Positions 1-14,911 of a stretch of 64,000 bases of DNA are shown one piece after another; position 1 is the stretch's first letter; every line of letters starts with the position of its first letter. The stretch spans positions 1,359,911 to 1,423,910 of the forward strand of contig JAQFVV010012441.1 of NCBI GenBank assembly GCA_028023455.1, read 5' to 3'. A model generated the notes under the pieces. It was given only the letters and a program-made list of their open reading frames with translations, did no database searches and was not told the origin of the DNA. The translations under genes and the position numbers were made by a program. The DNA comes from Epiperipatus broadwayi. Lineage: Eukaryota; Onychophora; Udeonychophora; Euonychophora; Peripatidae.

Positions 1-2753
1 CAAGCAATGATATACAAGGTAGATTATCTATCAAATATAGAAAGTGTTTGTAAAATATTGATAGCATAGTTTAGAATTTAAATTTCATAAATGTAATGGT
101 ATTTAGAATATTTTTATTTATTAATATTTATTCATTACCAATAAAGGTTGTATTTTAAACCTATTAAAACATAAACTATTGTGTTATATTTAGCTTTTTT
201 AAAAAATAAAAAAATGTTAAATGGTTAGTTTATTTAAAGTAAATGGAATGCATAAAATTATTTTTAAAAATAAATTGAATGTATTCAGGATATAGATTTA
301 TTTATGTATTTGATTCAATGAAAAATATAATAGTATCCTTATTTACTTATATAATAATATTCTATACATTTTAATTTTGGATTAATAATTTTTATATATA
401 GTTTGTTTATAATAAATGTTTTATCATTTTGATAATACTATAGTGATCTTCTTAGTTAGATATTATTAGGCAAATTATTTGTTTTTTTAATAAAGAAGAA
501 TTTACTAATTTTTTTTAATCAATAATTTTTTTAAAGAAAACATAATTGATCAAACTTTGATGTATACAAAATATTATATTTGGTTTAAGTATACTTAAAA
601 TAGCCATTTACTAAATATTGATAAAATATTTGGATAAATACTTAATGATTCACACACATAATAATAATTTCAATTCATTGAAGTTTTCTTATATACAATA
701 TATATATATATTGTGGTATACACATATCTTCATTTGTTATTTTTCTATAGTTTAAAAATGGCAAATAAAGAAAACAATTCAAGATCTCATGTTTAATAAA
801 AATGTGTTTATTTTGTTTTGAATAAATCTGGAATAAATGAATCATTCATTTATTAGAATTAAAATTTTTTTTTGTTAAGTTATATCAGATGACAACAATG
901 CTTTATTAAAATTAGAGAAAATTATATAATCAAAATTAGTGCTTAAAATTGTAGATGGCGTTGTTTATGTTAGTATAGAGATGGAAAATGATTTCAAAAG
1001 AAAAAACACATACTTTCTTTTAAAAGTTTTGTGTTTTGACATTATCTTATTTTATAAATAGTTTTTGAACTTGCAGTAAAGTAAATATATTATGAGTAGA
1101 AAACTTTGGAAAAGAAGGAGCATGTGTTTCTCCCATTTGGTATTTATGATTTAAATGGAATAATTAACAGCAAAATTCTATGCTGACCCTTATAAATCTA
1201 AAAATGCAAAATCTACTTTGATTGTAGTATTGGCAAAAAAATAATTGGATAACATTTAATGATTAAAATGTCTAAGGAGTCCTACATATATGTGTGTTAG
1301 CATGAAGATGCCAAAAATACTGCAATATAAGAAAGTTAAACAGAAATTTTATATATATTAATATATAAAAAAAATCTTACTTATTAACAACAGTTGAAAA
1401 AGCATAATGGTAATATTTGTAAACATTTATAAAAATCTTTCTTCAAAACTAATAATATTGACTACAGTGCAGTCTAGGTTGTCATTCAATAACTTAATTA
1501 AAGGATCAATTAAAACATAAATAATATTTGCATAATTTAGTTTAAAATTATAAGTAACTTTATAAAAAATATTATTTGATTCTTGTTCTTTATAAACAGT
1601 AATAATATCAAGAATTCTCTGTATATTTTATTTCTTTTTTAATGAAAGAGAATTTATAGTTAGATCTTTCATGACTATATGCATTAATAATTTTAAATCA
1701 TAAATTATATATCATATATAATTATACTATATCGAGAGTGAACTATAAATGAATTATAAATGTACATTATATGATGTTAATTGCTTTTATAAATTATTAT
1801 TTATTTTAACCACTACAAATAAATTAATGTTTATATTAATAAATTCATATTGTTATTATTACCCTAGATGTTTGTTTTACTACTGCATGAATCATTATAA
1901 AACTATTGTATCTCATTCTACAGTACATTCCATGTTATATCTCACTATCAAGTAAAATATTTTCTTTGCCAAGCAAAAGGATTAATGATGGACCAATTGG
2001 CACTCTTTATAATTTTATGAGTTCATTATACCTGTAGATATAAATTATTGCAATGTCAATTGTTATCAACTCATTTATTTATTTATTAATTATATTTTAA
2101 ATTGCCTGAATATGATATTTAATCAGCATATTGTCCAAATATGTAATATATAAGGGGAAAACATCAATAGGTTTATAACTATATTTATTACATGTATCTG
2201 TACAAACCTATGAGGCATTTATAGGCCAACTAGTCCTACTCAATTAAAAATTTTCAATACATTTGTGGTTACCTAATCTGAAGGCATTTCTTAAATAGTC
2301 AGTTCCATTTTCGATTATAATTGTCTAGCATAATGAGCAGTCTATTATTTTATATTATCCATTATAAATTTTGTCTTATCCAAAAGGATATATTTAGTCA
2401 GGAGATGGCACCCAAATCTGTAAGATATTCAGAACATTATTTTTATCTTTCACTTTACCTTTCATTTAACTGTATTCAGTATTAGGAATATATTTTTCTT
2501 TTGGTTTGCCCAAATTCATGGGGAATGATATTGATAGTATATTATTGCCCATCACATTTGGCATTCAATGTGGGATATCAAATGTAAAGAAATTTTATCC
2601 TAATATAAACAATGGTAATGAAAGCAACATTGTCTCATGACTTAGCAATATTTACTTTATATTTGACTCATTCAACAAGGAAATGTTGCTAGTCACAAGA
2701 CAATATTGCTTCATTAGCACTGTTTATAGATATTATTGTGATAATTATCCTTT

Positions 2754-2802
<49 letters not shown>

Positions 2803-4915
2803 TAAACAATATAATAAAAGTGTTAATATACATAAATTATAAAGTTGGTCATTTACTGGGAATGTTAATGTTGAGTGACTGTAATGAGATTTAATTTTTT
2901 TAAAATTCTCTCTTTATCAAATTCATGTAAATGTATGTTTGTCCATAATGCTATCATAGGTCAAATTCATAACCAATTAAATAAAGTATTATATTTGTTC
3001 ATAATTCCATCAAATTCACAATTGAAAAATTGAAATAAAAATTTTAAATATGTTTTATAAAGAAAAAACTATACTGAACTAATCTATAATTTGCATTTTA
3101 TGCACAACTCTTTATATTTACTACTCTGTAATATTTATTATAAAACATATTTTATGCAAGGAAGTAATTCTGTCACTAATAAACTGTATTTTTTTTATGC
3201 AAAAGAAGTAATTTCTTCCTTATATTTAAGAGGCTTAATTGGATTATGAGCATTTTATTCAAAGCAAGTAATTTCACAAAGCAAAAAAAAAATTGTTAAA
3301 GCAACAAATTAAAAAAATGTTGGCCTTTCCATAGGTTGGGTCCATCTGGTTTTGATTATAAAATGCGATTCAGAAATGAAAGTTATGCTGTAAACTAGCT
3401 GTAACTATTATATATTGTAATGGTATAAATGTGGGTAATAGAGTGCGTTAAAAAATAGAAACTGTTGAAATTGAATTAAATCTGATCATAAATAAGATTG
3501 GTCTAAATAAAATGAAAGAGACCTTATGTGTTTTGTCAGAATTTCCCCTCTCATACCAATAGAATATTATGACAAATTAATTAGTAATAAATGCTAGCTT
3601 CTAAAATATAAGAGAAATATATGATAATAATTTGAATACTGAATAATTTGTATTTCTTGGATATTATTTGTAATGTTTATATTCATTGATAGACTGCTTA
3701 CATAGATATGGTTATAATTTACAACAATAACAATTATCTTCCCTTAATTATATGTACGTTTTATTATTCATTCCTACAACAGAAGAACTAGTATAAATAA
3801 TTATAGTAAACATAAACAAAATTCAAAAATAGAACTTAATAATCCATAATGAGCATAAATTTTCACATTTAATAAAATATCCCATGTTAGCAAAACACAA
3901 GAATATGAAGATATTATTAGAAGACTTCTGTTAATAAATGGTATAGTTTTGAATGGGAGCCCTTTGAGAATAGTAATCCCTTTATCTGGTTATTATATAT
4001 GATGATGTGTCCATGTGGTATGTTGAACATAGTTAAGTAATAACTTTAAAATATCTGTGCAAGTTTGTTATCATACTTTCTTTAAAGAAATAACTGTGCT
4101 TTATTCTTTATATTGTATGATGATCCTTAGATATAAGAAAGTGCATGCAAACTGAAGATTTACTTATTATAAATGCAGCTTATAGACATGAAATAATCCA
4201 ATAGGTAATGTTAAGATGTTGTAACAAAGGTAAATAAAATCAAAAGGCTGATAATATTTTATAGATAATTCTCTTGATTTTTATACATTAGCACTATTAC
4301 TTGATTTAATATTAGATGATAATATTTCATTTTAGTTATATGTGTATATTTATTTGAAGTCAGAGAGACTTATTTGAACTTTTTGGAGAAATAAACTCAT
4401 TTTAGAACATGAGTTCTAAAAGTGATTCAATTGTTGCTATGTTATTGATTTACATTTTTATTTGCTTAGAGAATACATTAATCTCCTTTAAGCATTCACG
4501 AGGTAGATTTTCTTTATATGAAATTTCACCAATGTATACATTATTACTCTTGTGATGAAATAAAGACTTTTAGAAGATCAATTTTTTTTTGCAGCAAATG
4601 AATATTTGAATAGGAAAAATTCACTTTAAAAAAAGAATTCCAATATCTGTTATTTTTTTTTGCTAATGGTAAGGCATGAGCTGTTTTATATCATTTTGTT
4701 GAATAATGTCATCTGTTGTTATTGTTATTTAAAACTTGCTTATGATTTTTTAATAAAATTTTATCCAGTATCTATTATTGTTGCTAAACGTAATTTAAAA
4801 CATTAGTCATACACACACATAACAGATTTGTACACATAAAATTGTTATTTGTTATTTATTTTTTAATGCTCCTGTTGGAATGTATGGGTGTACCTATATA
4901 TATATTATAAATGTT
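1..4915. other. AT-rich anonymous DNA without recognised gene
   Basis: I read this stretch in all frames and found only short AT-driven open frames. There is no splice-flanked coding-like segment and no transposase or reverse-transcriptase motif. It contains one long AT dinucleotide run and scattered homopolymers. It is probably intron or intergenic DNA. Confidence 0.6.
2757..2798. repeat. (AT)n microsatellite
   Basis: About 21 uninterrupted AT units. Confidence 0.95.
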
Positions 4916-5060
4916 ATATAACGAGTCTCTCTGAGGAATGCTAAAAGCATGAAACTGGTCTGGGGATAGGGATATTCTGAAAAGATTTTTAAAAGCTATT
5001 GACATGCCCATTATATAACATTTGTAATACAAGCTTATTAAATTAGATCACATGATATAT
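4916..5060 (+). mobile_element. Fragment of hammerhead-bearing repeat, family i
   Basis: This segment carries the same core and 3' tail as the repeats at 38.7-39.4 kb: GAAACTGGTC, TGGGG, a GGGATATTCTG block, and later a tail reading CTTATTAAATTAGATCACATG. The 5' body found in the other copies is missing, so it is a 5'-truncated or decayed copy. No coding sequence is present. Confidence 0.6.
4922..4975 (+). ncRNA. Hammerhead ribozyme-like core (family i)
   Basis: CUGAGGA is at 4931-4937. Stem II is AUGC/GCAU (4938-4941 with 4947-4950) closed by a UAAAA loop. GAAA follows at 4951-4954, then a two-pair stem III with loop UG, and C17 at 4960. The core is complete. Stem I pairs poorly because the upstream strand is diverged, so self-cleavage is doubtful here. 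Confidence 0.6.
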
Positions 5061-8000
5061 GACTTGATTTTTTGCAATATATATATATATATATGATGGC
5101 TATTAATTTCAGAATAAACTAATGAGCTAGTTTTAATATGTAAAAAAATTTGAATGGTGTATGATACAGTTTTGGTTTGGAGAGGGCATATCCATATGGT
5201 ACAATATATGTTGGTATTTTAAATATTGTAAAATTCATTCTAGTATTTTATTTATTAGATATATTAATTTAGATATTCTAATTTTTAGCAATGGCAAAAT
5301 ATTTCTGCATTGTTTTAAATTTGATAATTTTCTTAGATTTTATTCAGGATAGTGGTAAGTATGTTACAATAAAGACATGTTGTTAACTATTTTTAAGGGA
5401 TTATATTTAGATGTAAACAAATTTGGATGAAACTTTGTATTTTATACATAAACTATTATAAAAGAAAAATTAAGGAGGCAATTTTAATAAATAGAAATAA
5501 AATGAATACAATTAGTAGACAACCTGCTAATATTAAAATTCAGGATTCACGAGATCTGAATTGATGCCATTTGCTTCTATTATGTTTTTTGAATTTAACA
5601 GTAGTTGAAAAACAGTTAAAGAATTAACTGAAAGTACTTCTGCATATTGAAAGACTGTATATAATAGTTAATTACTGTTATATTTATTATTTTTATTATT
5701 ATTACAATAGTTTTGTAATTAACAGACATTTTATTTGTGTGTATATATTCTAACCCAGTAAATTTTTATTTATCTATTTTATTTTAATTTAGTTTTGTTA
5801 TATTTAGAAATGTATTTATATTAGAAATTTCTATTTCTAATATTTATTTTTTTATTAGATTAGTTTATTAGTTTTATTTCTAATATATAATTAATTAGTT
5901 TAGTTTATTTATTTTAGTTTAGTTTATTTGCACTTTAGTTTATTTTATTTTATTTCTAACTCTTTTTTAATTATTAGTTTAGATTATTTGTCTATTTGCT
6001 AATTGTGACACTAATTTTTCAGGTTGTTTTTAAGACAACCAAAATAAAATAAAGCATATCCATTAATTTTCCAATATGATCCAAAATACCTTTCATATAA
6101 TACAACTGTACATTCAATTCTCTTAAGCCATGCCACGATTGTAATAACAACAATAATTGATCACTTATTAATTTAAAGAATAATTATAATAATATTAATC
6201 TCAGGGTTCTTTGTTTCATGTAAGGAAATGCTCGGCAGTATTGTGTTGTCGCATATGACTGGCATTCTGGTCGGCTATAGGAAACATTTATTTTACTTAA
6301 ATTCAATGTGTCTTCATCTCTCATATCCACTGCTATATTATTTAAAGAGATGATAATTCTATTCAATAATGACGTATAATTTTGAATAACACAGCCCCTT
6401 TTTCCAGAATCTCAGTCAGAATAATAAAAAGACAAGGGTTCTTTTTGTGTCCTTCATCATCCATGACAACACAATAATATAACTAAGATTTATTACTTAG
6501 ACAATTTAACTAAATGAGAATGGAATAATGTGCAACCAAAGTTAATGGTTTGGGAATAAATTCATTTTTACACACAAAAAAAAATGTTTAGTCTGAAGTT
6601 TGCAACTCCATAAATAATTATCATTAAACTAAAATATAATGACATATTCCAATCTGCTCAACTTTATTTATCTGGTATATTAAGTTTTTAAGAATTTGGA
6701 ATGATTTCGGACTCAAGAAAAGGTTTTGCAAATATTGTGCAAACACTTATATTTAGCATATAAAAACAAAAAAAATGAATCTACAACAAATTTTAACAAG
6801 ACTATAATTTATTATTATCACAAAAAAATATATGAACATTTATTCAATAATCCCATAGTAACACAAAAATATAAAATATAACTGATATTAATCTGTATAC
6901 TCTTTTGGTTATGGACTAGAGGTTACTACTTCTCCTGTATGCAATCATATGGATTGATTAACTAAAAGTACATTTCATTCCCAATACATTGTTTATTAAA
7001 TTTTGGTAACCTTGTAGAAGCTTTTATTCAAAATTATTGACTAACTATTTTTTTTTTTTTTAAATGATTAATCCAATCATATGCAATACGCAAAATATTA
7101 AATTTATTTCTAATACATTTACTTTATTTATGGTCTTTAATGGGATAACCTATTCTAATTATAGGCCAGTTATCAGAAGTTACACTTACTATCTTACATT
7201 TAACTTACGTTAACTTAAGTTATGATATAAATTTTATTCATACGTATAATTTTAAATATGAGTATTATTTAATTACTAACCAGAATTAAATATTGCATTT
7301 GAATATTCCTTCAGTAAATAAGCGTTTTAAATTACGCAATTTTAATTACTTTCTCCATTGATTTACTTGTCAAATACTAGCAATATTTAGCAGCACAATA
7401 CAGATATCGACCCTAGTTACTAACGCACTATTTATACTAAAGTGGATCTTGAGGAACTAACACCTCCAATATAACCTTTATCTTGCCCGAACTTTCAAAA
7501 TTAAGCACAATAATCAACACCTTCCATGGTGGAGCTATCTTTATTTTCACATGAGGAATATGGAATAACCACGAAGGTTTGTAAAGTAATCTACTACATT
7601 AAAATATTTTGGTGGTTTCTTGCCTCTTACTTGGGCATACAACGAACACACACCAAATACAATCCTCTCCTGGGATTTAAACGAATGAAGCATACTAAAT
7701 GCTAGATAAATTCTTGATCGTCCTATCTATGAGAATCGATCACTTGGGCTATAAACATACCCGAACATTATATTTAAAATCTTCCTCTCATGGAAAACAA
7801 AGCTTTTGGGGAGATCATTTTTCATCTCACAAAATAAATACATTATAATTATTACCTATGCGAATATTAAGCATATACCAATGCTATATCTGGGCAGGAT
7901 AAGTAAATACACTGATTATAATAAACTTATGTTACCGTGTATACTTTGATCAACATCTGAAATCAATGGACATCATAGAATAAAAGTATAATAATTTTAA

Positions 8001-10200
8001 TTTTAATAAAGGAACATTCAAAATAGTTGGTAGCATACTATCTTAAACTACATAAAGTGGATGTGTTATTTAAGAATAATTAGGAATAAATTCCTCAATT
8101 AATACAGTATAAATTCGTTTCAAAACTTTAACAAGAAATATTTTGTTATAGCATTTTTTTTTTTTAGTTACTTCTGATAATTTTCAATATTTATTTTACC
8201 CCTTAAATATCTAAATATTTTTCTTTTACGTATCTAACATACAAAGTTTCTACCTACAATTGTATGTAATAATCAAAACATATTTTATAGATTTTTTTTT
8301 TTTCGTGTTAAATATCAACTTAACCTATAATAATTATATTAAAACATACCTTTGTTATTACAAGGCTATTAAATATCACTTGACCATACAAACTTTAACC
8401 TATGTGATATAACAAAAAAATACATATTATTTATAACTTAGTTTTAAACAATCACTAATTAACAAGTGCATACTCTCTCATTAGAAAATGTTTTCTGTTG
8501 AGCAATTAGTCCAGGTGAAGAGCTTAATCCAGTCGTATTTCACGAAGCAAGTTTAAAAACAATAAACGCATGGTATTATTTCCTTTAAATAAAAGTTTTC
8601 TCTTATTTTGTGCGTTTAACAATTTAGGTAAAGAAACATATAGCAGAATTGAAGATTAATTCTTACTTGAATTAAACTACTACAATTTTGGGATCCAAGA
8701 AAAAAAATAGACTTCTAACAGAGACGAATATTTGACTATAGACGATAAACATACACAATATTTTTTTTTTTTATTGACGATACGTATACATATTAGCTAG
8801 CTTACTTATGGACGAAAATGCGCAATTTTCCGAGAGATTATTATGATAATAACTGCAGCTGATTTACATGTATAGGAAGTTTGAATAACTCCAACTGATG
8901 TGTAATATAATATATCCTTTATTTTTATCATTAAGTCACTAAGATATTTGGTTTTGTTCATACTTTAGGAATTATAATTTTTTTTTTTTTTTAACGGTAA
9001 CTTCTCCGTAAGAATGCCCCTATATAACTTTTCCTATATTTACTCTGAGAAAGTTTATATTCTTTTTTATATTTTTTTAAAAAAAAACATACAGGTGCAT
9101 AATTTAATCTTATTTATCATTATTATTATTTCCAGACAATTCTTGGTGAATAAAACATATTTTAATGTATGTAACTACATTACTTGTAAAGGCAGACAAT
9201 ATTGAGAAAGAGCGCGAAAATGTTTCTAGTTGATTTTCCTTGGTTTCAAAATATTTCTATCAATTATTATTATTTTTTTTTTATACCAAGAAAATATCAA
9301 TAAAGGACATAAAGTTAATAAATAATTATTTCTCACTTGGAAATCATTTATCTTCCGTAATTTAGACATAATAACACTTTTTGTGATTCCCTTAGTTAAT
9401 TCTGTCATTTTTGAACTTTAGCGTGAGACAATAAATTTTTAAGTATAAAAGGTCTTTAAATAGGTAGATGGCAAAGAAATCAGGATATCTTATCAAAAAA
9501 ATTTTAGCTACACATTATATTATTAAAATTTTACTTTGATTACATTTATTTCTGCAAAATAAAATGAAAAAATTGAGTTACCAAATTTCAGCACTGTTCC
9601 TTCCTTGAAAACTAAAAGCAGACTATATATTTTTTTTAAAGTCAAAATGATCTTGACTTTAGCGCCCTCTTCCAGAAAAATGATCATTTGATTATAACAT
9701 AAACAAAAGAAAGGAAAAACCTATTACAATCATATAGTTTTAGTATTATTTAAATAAATTACAAAGTGATTTGACAATAAAAAAAAATAATAATAAATAC
9801 ATTAAATTAACAATCAGTGATTATTCTTTTCTTTTTTCTTTTTTTTTACAAAAAGAAATTACCAGAAGTTATTGTGCTTTATGATAAGACACTCATCTAC
9901 TCTCCCCTCTACCCATCCAAAATCAATTACTGTTTAGCTTTTATACCATATTAATTTGCTCTAATTATTAATATCTCAATTAAATTATTCATGTTCTCTC
10001 TTTAAAAATGACATTGAGTTATTAAATCTATTAGTTATTCACCCAAAACATGCCAAAGTGAGTGAATAGCATACTTTATTAATCAATTATTACTATTATT
10101 AATTTATCTTTTTATTTCTGTAAAGAATAGCATTGTTTTCATGCAGAAATAATGCCAAATAAACCAAGTGTCAATAACACTAGGTTACAATATATATATA
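5061..10200. other. AT-rich DNA, no gene recognised
   Basis: No supported coding region was found. 5680-5995 is a TTTA/ATTT-rich low-complexity stretch. 7400-7900 is less biased in composition, but no frame stays open or matches a family I know. Several T10-12 tracts are present. Confidence 0.55.
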
Positions 10201-11694
10201 CACCTTTACCCCACTTAGCGATTGACTATTTAGCAATATTTCACAATAGTGATCATCATCAATTTGTACCCACTACTTCAATTTACAATCGATTTTTCAC
10301 TATAACGATCGGAAAAAATTAAAAAAAAAAAAATTTGGCAGTCATCTTGGATTTTGCATCACTGATGATGTCAGAGATATAGGTATTTTAAATTCATTTT
10401 ACCCAAAAGCAAAAGTATATTATTGTAATATATATACAGGTAATGACTTTGCTGTAATTGTATACACATACAATATTTTATTCATAAAAAATAATGTTAG
10501 TGCTGCATTCAGTATTTTGAATATAGAACATATAAACTTAAAATATCTATAATTACTGAATCTATAATACTGTATATATAAGTGTTGAATGTCTTTAGAA
10601 AAATTAAACTTTATTTAAATATAATGTACAGTACTTGGATTATTTAAATAAAGTTTAATTTTTCTAAAGACATTCAACACATATTAGATGATGAAATAGT
10701 CCAATATATAAATATGGTACAGGACAACTAAAATACTATCATCACAAACTTTCAGGAAAATGCTAAATATGAATATTAAACTGTGTGATGTGTTTATAAA
10801 TTATGATATATTATTTTTAGAACACCTGGATAATTAAGTAAAAATAGTTATTGATTTTGTAACTTCATTAATAAATATGTTGTTTACACTCAAGTTGTTT
10901 CAAATCAAAAGAAAAACAACATTTTAAAATGCAAAAGTCGAATTAGAAAAGTTTAAAAAGATAAACAGATTGTATTTAAAATAAATGTTAATGAATTTTC
11001 TTCTACACGAATGGGGGGGGGCATTATTACATTACTAAAAATATAATAAAAAAAAATAAAAGAAAAATAAACTTTGCTGTATGTTTTAGAAAATTAGAAG
11101 TTAGATTTTTTACTTTTAAAATAAGTTGATTTTTTTGCCCCTAAAGTTGACTTCTTTATGATAAGCATTAAGCATTTTGTTACTGTGGAGTACAGTAATA
11201 AGTCTTTATGTTCAATTAAATAATTAATAATTAAACATTGTTTTTTAATTTGAATAATTTCACATAATTAATAAACATAAATGTATAGTAGTAATATATA
11301 CTGTAATACAAATTAAAAAAAAAAGCACTTGAGTATGGATTTTTTTTCATTACGATGAAAACTTCTGCAGAAGAATATAAAATCTTTTAAATTCAAATTT
11401 AGTTTCACTTTCTCTTTCTTTTTGCTGTTCTGTACTTTTTAAAGTAAAAATATGCAATTTTTTCCCTAGTGATATAAAACTTTTTTTTTTAGATACTGTA
11501 TTTAGTCATCATTGTCATGAAAAAATCAAGAAAATCTTTGAGCTTGGAAACCAATGTGAATATTTTACATGGACTGGAATCGACCAATTTTTTTCCCATA
11601 GACCCCCATTATAATTATGTATTTTGTATATGATATTCTTGCTTAATGATGAGTTTTGGAGGAATAATTACCATCACTAAGTGGGGTAAAGGTG
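10201..11694. mobile_element. TIR DNA transposon, Tc1/mariner-pogo type, non-autonomous
   Basis: The ends are 22-bp inverted repeats (10201-10222 and 11673-11694) that differ at one base. They begin CACCTTTACCCCACTTAG and are flanked on both sides by TA repeats, as expected for insertion at TA. The element is 1494 bp. I found no intact transposase frame, so it is a decayed or non-autonomous copy. Its right end resembles the downstream end of the Tigger relic at 15.5 kb, which supports a pogo/Tigger relationship. A perfect 40-bp hairpin lies inside. Confidence 0.75.
10582..10680. repeat. Perfect 40-bp inverted repeat with 19-nt loop
   Basis: The arms 10582-10621 and 10641-10680 are exact reverse complements and begin/end GTGTTGAATG and CATTCAACAC. 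The hairpin is internal to the TA-flanked transposon. Perfect identity in otherwise decayed DNA suggests a recent inverted duplication. Confidence 0.9.
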
Positions 11695-13370
11695 TATATA
11701 TATTTCAAATTTATCTGCATGTATGTTAACATGGTTAAAATTAACATTATCCCAATGTTTTATCTTAATTACAGCAGCTAGGAAGTGACCACTACCAACC
11801 ATTTAAAGGTATTGCAATATTGTCTTGAAGCAGCAGAATGCCTGTGAATTATTTTTGAATGAAGTTTAGTATGTGTACAATATTTGCTGTGCTCCAGTAA
11901 AAATGTTAGTATAAATGATAATTTTAACAACTAAGCTAATGGATGAATTCAAAATATATGGTCACATTATTTGCCTTGCACAATCTTCCACTTAGTATAT
12001 ATATATAATTAAAAAAAACAACTTACTTTATTAATCTTAATGATAGATTAGGAACTGAACATAAACAATAATAATAATGATAACACACACACAAAAATTA
12101 ATACAGAATATACTACTCAGCAATATGAAAGAACATTCTCTCCCTTCTCTTTTTTCTTACCATATACAATAATACTTCAGATTATAGGTATATAAATGCA
12201 CAAATATATAAATAACTAACAAACAACAAAAAAATATAATACTTATAATGATCAAAAGTTATTAAATAATGAAAAATATAAAGCAAGTTTTAATATATGT
12301 CAATATTTTTTACATATTAATAACAAATAAAAATAAACTTTTTTAAAAAAAAAATGACATCATTGTCTCATAAAGAAGAAAGATCTAATTATATAAGCAC
12401 ACACACATAGCAATACATATAGCTTAATTTAGATAAGACATGAATTAATTAAACACATATTTCTAAAAATAAAGAGAAAAGAGAGGTAACATAAGACAAA
12501 AATAGATTTCAATGTCCATTCTTACTTCTATGAAAATGGGGCAGGGGGACAACATCTATAGTTTTCTTTTTTGTTCTCTTTAAATATTTAAAAGAACCAT
12601 CTATACTAATCATGACATAATACTGTTTTTTTCTTTAAAAAAATCACTGGCACAGGTCTAACTTATAGCAGATTGTTCAAATACGTGCCGTTAATAGATA
12701 GGAGATAGAGACAATTTTGATTTCTGCTATTTTTTCACATCTGATTTCTATCCTTCTTGTCAGGTTATAGGACAATGAAATATAGATCACATGGTGATTA
12801 CTCAAGGATTAGATTTGGCATACCTGGTGAACTTTTATTATTCTGTTTACTCCATTTAACATTTCAACAGCATTGGTTTTTTTTTTCATTTACTGTATCA
12901 AAATGAAAGTCTACACAATGTATTAGCTTATACTTTATAATCATTTGTAATTAACAAAATCTGTATATTCAGAGTCTTTCAAAAATAGCTTCAAATAATT
13001 TTTCAATAATTTTTTTTTGTCTCTGCTATCTATTTTGTCTTCTTTGCCATTGATGAGATTAGATCACTGACAGATTAAAAAAAATCTCATGCCTTTTATA
13101 TTATACACACAAAAGAACAAAACATTGTAAGCTATCTTATTTTTAATCCAAATAAATTTTTTTCCATTTAATCAATTCTCAAACAAATCTTTTAATTACT
13201 TACAAAAAGAATTACAAGAATTTTGATAAAACTATGTATCCAATTAAATTTTGATAAAAATTTCTGTACATTCAAAAATTATTTATCCAATTAAACCATT
13301 ATTTAATGGTTTTCAAAATTAATAAAATATTCTTAGTATTCATCATCATCATCAATAATTATTAATCCAC
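11695..13370. other. AT-rich DNA, no gene recognised
   Basis: No motif or coding-like frame was seen. Short poly-A/T and CA tracts only. Confidence 0.55.
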
Positions 13371-13375
13371 TGCAG

Positions 13376-13990
13376 CATGAAGGTCTCTACAAGTTCAATC
13401 CATATTTTGCAAGCTCTAGTCTCTCATCACCACGTTACCCCTGCACATTTTTTTATTTTATCCATCCATCTCACATGTAGTCCTTTCTGGGTCTTTGACA
13501 ATCTCTTAGAATTCAGTTTAAGATTTCAATTGTTCATCTATTATTATCTCTTCTAACAATATATCTAGCATAACTCTACTTCAGTCTTTCAATACTTTCA
13601 ATGGTGTCAGTAACATCTATTTGTTCTCTTACATATGTATTATGTTTTTGATCTTTTTTGTTACTCCCAACATACATCCTTTCATACTTCTTAGAGTGGT
13701 CTTAAGTCTCTGTATTGCTCTTCTATTAAGTGTCCAAGTCTCAGATCCATTAGTAAGAATTGGTAAAACACATTTATTAAAAATCTTTCTTTTCAAACAC
13801 ATAAGCATATTTGAAATATTAAGTTATTTCTACCAAAAACCAAGTTTAATTCTATGATTAATTTCATTCATTATGTATTCATCAGTAGTAATAAACAGAC
13901 CAAGGTATTTGTATTTGTTAACTTGTAACTCATCATAATCATTCTTTATTTTTATGTTTTGAGAAAATCCATTGAAGAATTTTATAACTT
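13376..13990 (-). pseudogene. 3' end of RTE-like non-LTR retrotransposon (RT C-terminus)
   Basis: Read on the minus strand from about 13910 downward, this encodes a broken reverse-transcriptase C-terminal region. A strand-end motif of the type KYLG is followed by a basic RIKLG-like segment and CLKRKIFNKCVLP. The hallmark NGSETWTL follows (family consensus YGxETWT), then the RSMKGCMLGVT region (consensus RAMERxMLGV). These are the conserved post-RT blocks of RTE-type LINEs. Several stops and frameshifts occur, so the copy is dead. The upstream RT core and endonuclease are not found, which is usual for 5'-truncated LINE copies. Confidence 0.75.
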
Positions 13991-14635
13991 TTAATTTTTA
14001 TTCAAATGATCTATATTTCTACCATTGTAATATTATGTATTATTTTAAGAAATGATAGATCATGTATGTAATAAAATCTGATATTAATGTACAACAAAAA
14101 GATCCATAGCTAGCAAATTTGTCTAGAAAGTGATGTTTATTTGAATCTACATGGTACACAATGTAAAAAAAACTCTTAAATACTTATTACAATATGCAAG
14201 CACAAAATGCATTAGACACATTTTTAAAAATATTTTGGCATTTTAATTTTTTCAAAGGTAACTGCATGATTAGTTGCAGTTTACAAGGTTAAGTAGCAAG
14301 TCTTTATGGTTATAACCAGGACAGTTGAGTAAATATGAGGTTTTTAATTCTAAATTATTTCATATAAATAAATAAGACTTCAAGTTTTAAAAACTGAAAC
14401 TTCAGTATGACTTTTTTAGCATAAATTGTCAACTACAAGTTTACCCCCCCCCCCATTCCACTTTTCTGCACAATGAAACTATTTTTAGCAAGTTTACAGC
14501 TACGTATGTTTTCTACTAAAATCATATCAGCAATTAATACCACATCACTTTTTCAATATACCAATCAAAAAATATCACTATCTTCTAGATATATTAACTT
14601 CGATAACTAATGCAGCATTTTGGTAACACTTTGGA
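13991..14635. other. AT-rich DNA, no gene recognised
   Basis: Nothing identifiable apart from a C10 tract near 14445. Confidence 0.5.
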
Positions 14636-14911
14636 TAAAGATGATTATAAAGAATTAACGATGACAACATTGAAGTGCTTTAGCACTCACACATGGAAGA
14701 ATTAACTAATGAAAAATTAATGCTACTGAATGGAGAAAAAAAAAACTAATCCACTTGTAGAGTAGAACTGGACATCAAAAAAATTGAAGGAACTGATTTT
14801 GTATCATGAGGCATGACCAGCATTTTCAAAGAATTTACTCTGACTTAGAATGCCCCATAAAATCTATAAATGTTTCAAATCAATGAATGGGATCTTACAA
14901 CATGTTGTATG

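Noticed and set aside
7400-7900. Possible exon because of less AT-biased sequence
   Set aside because: No frame stays open across it and no paired splice sites frame an open segment.
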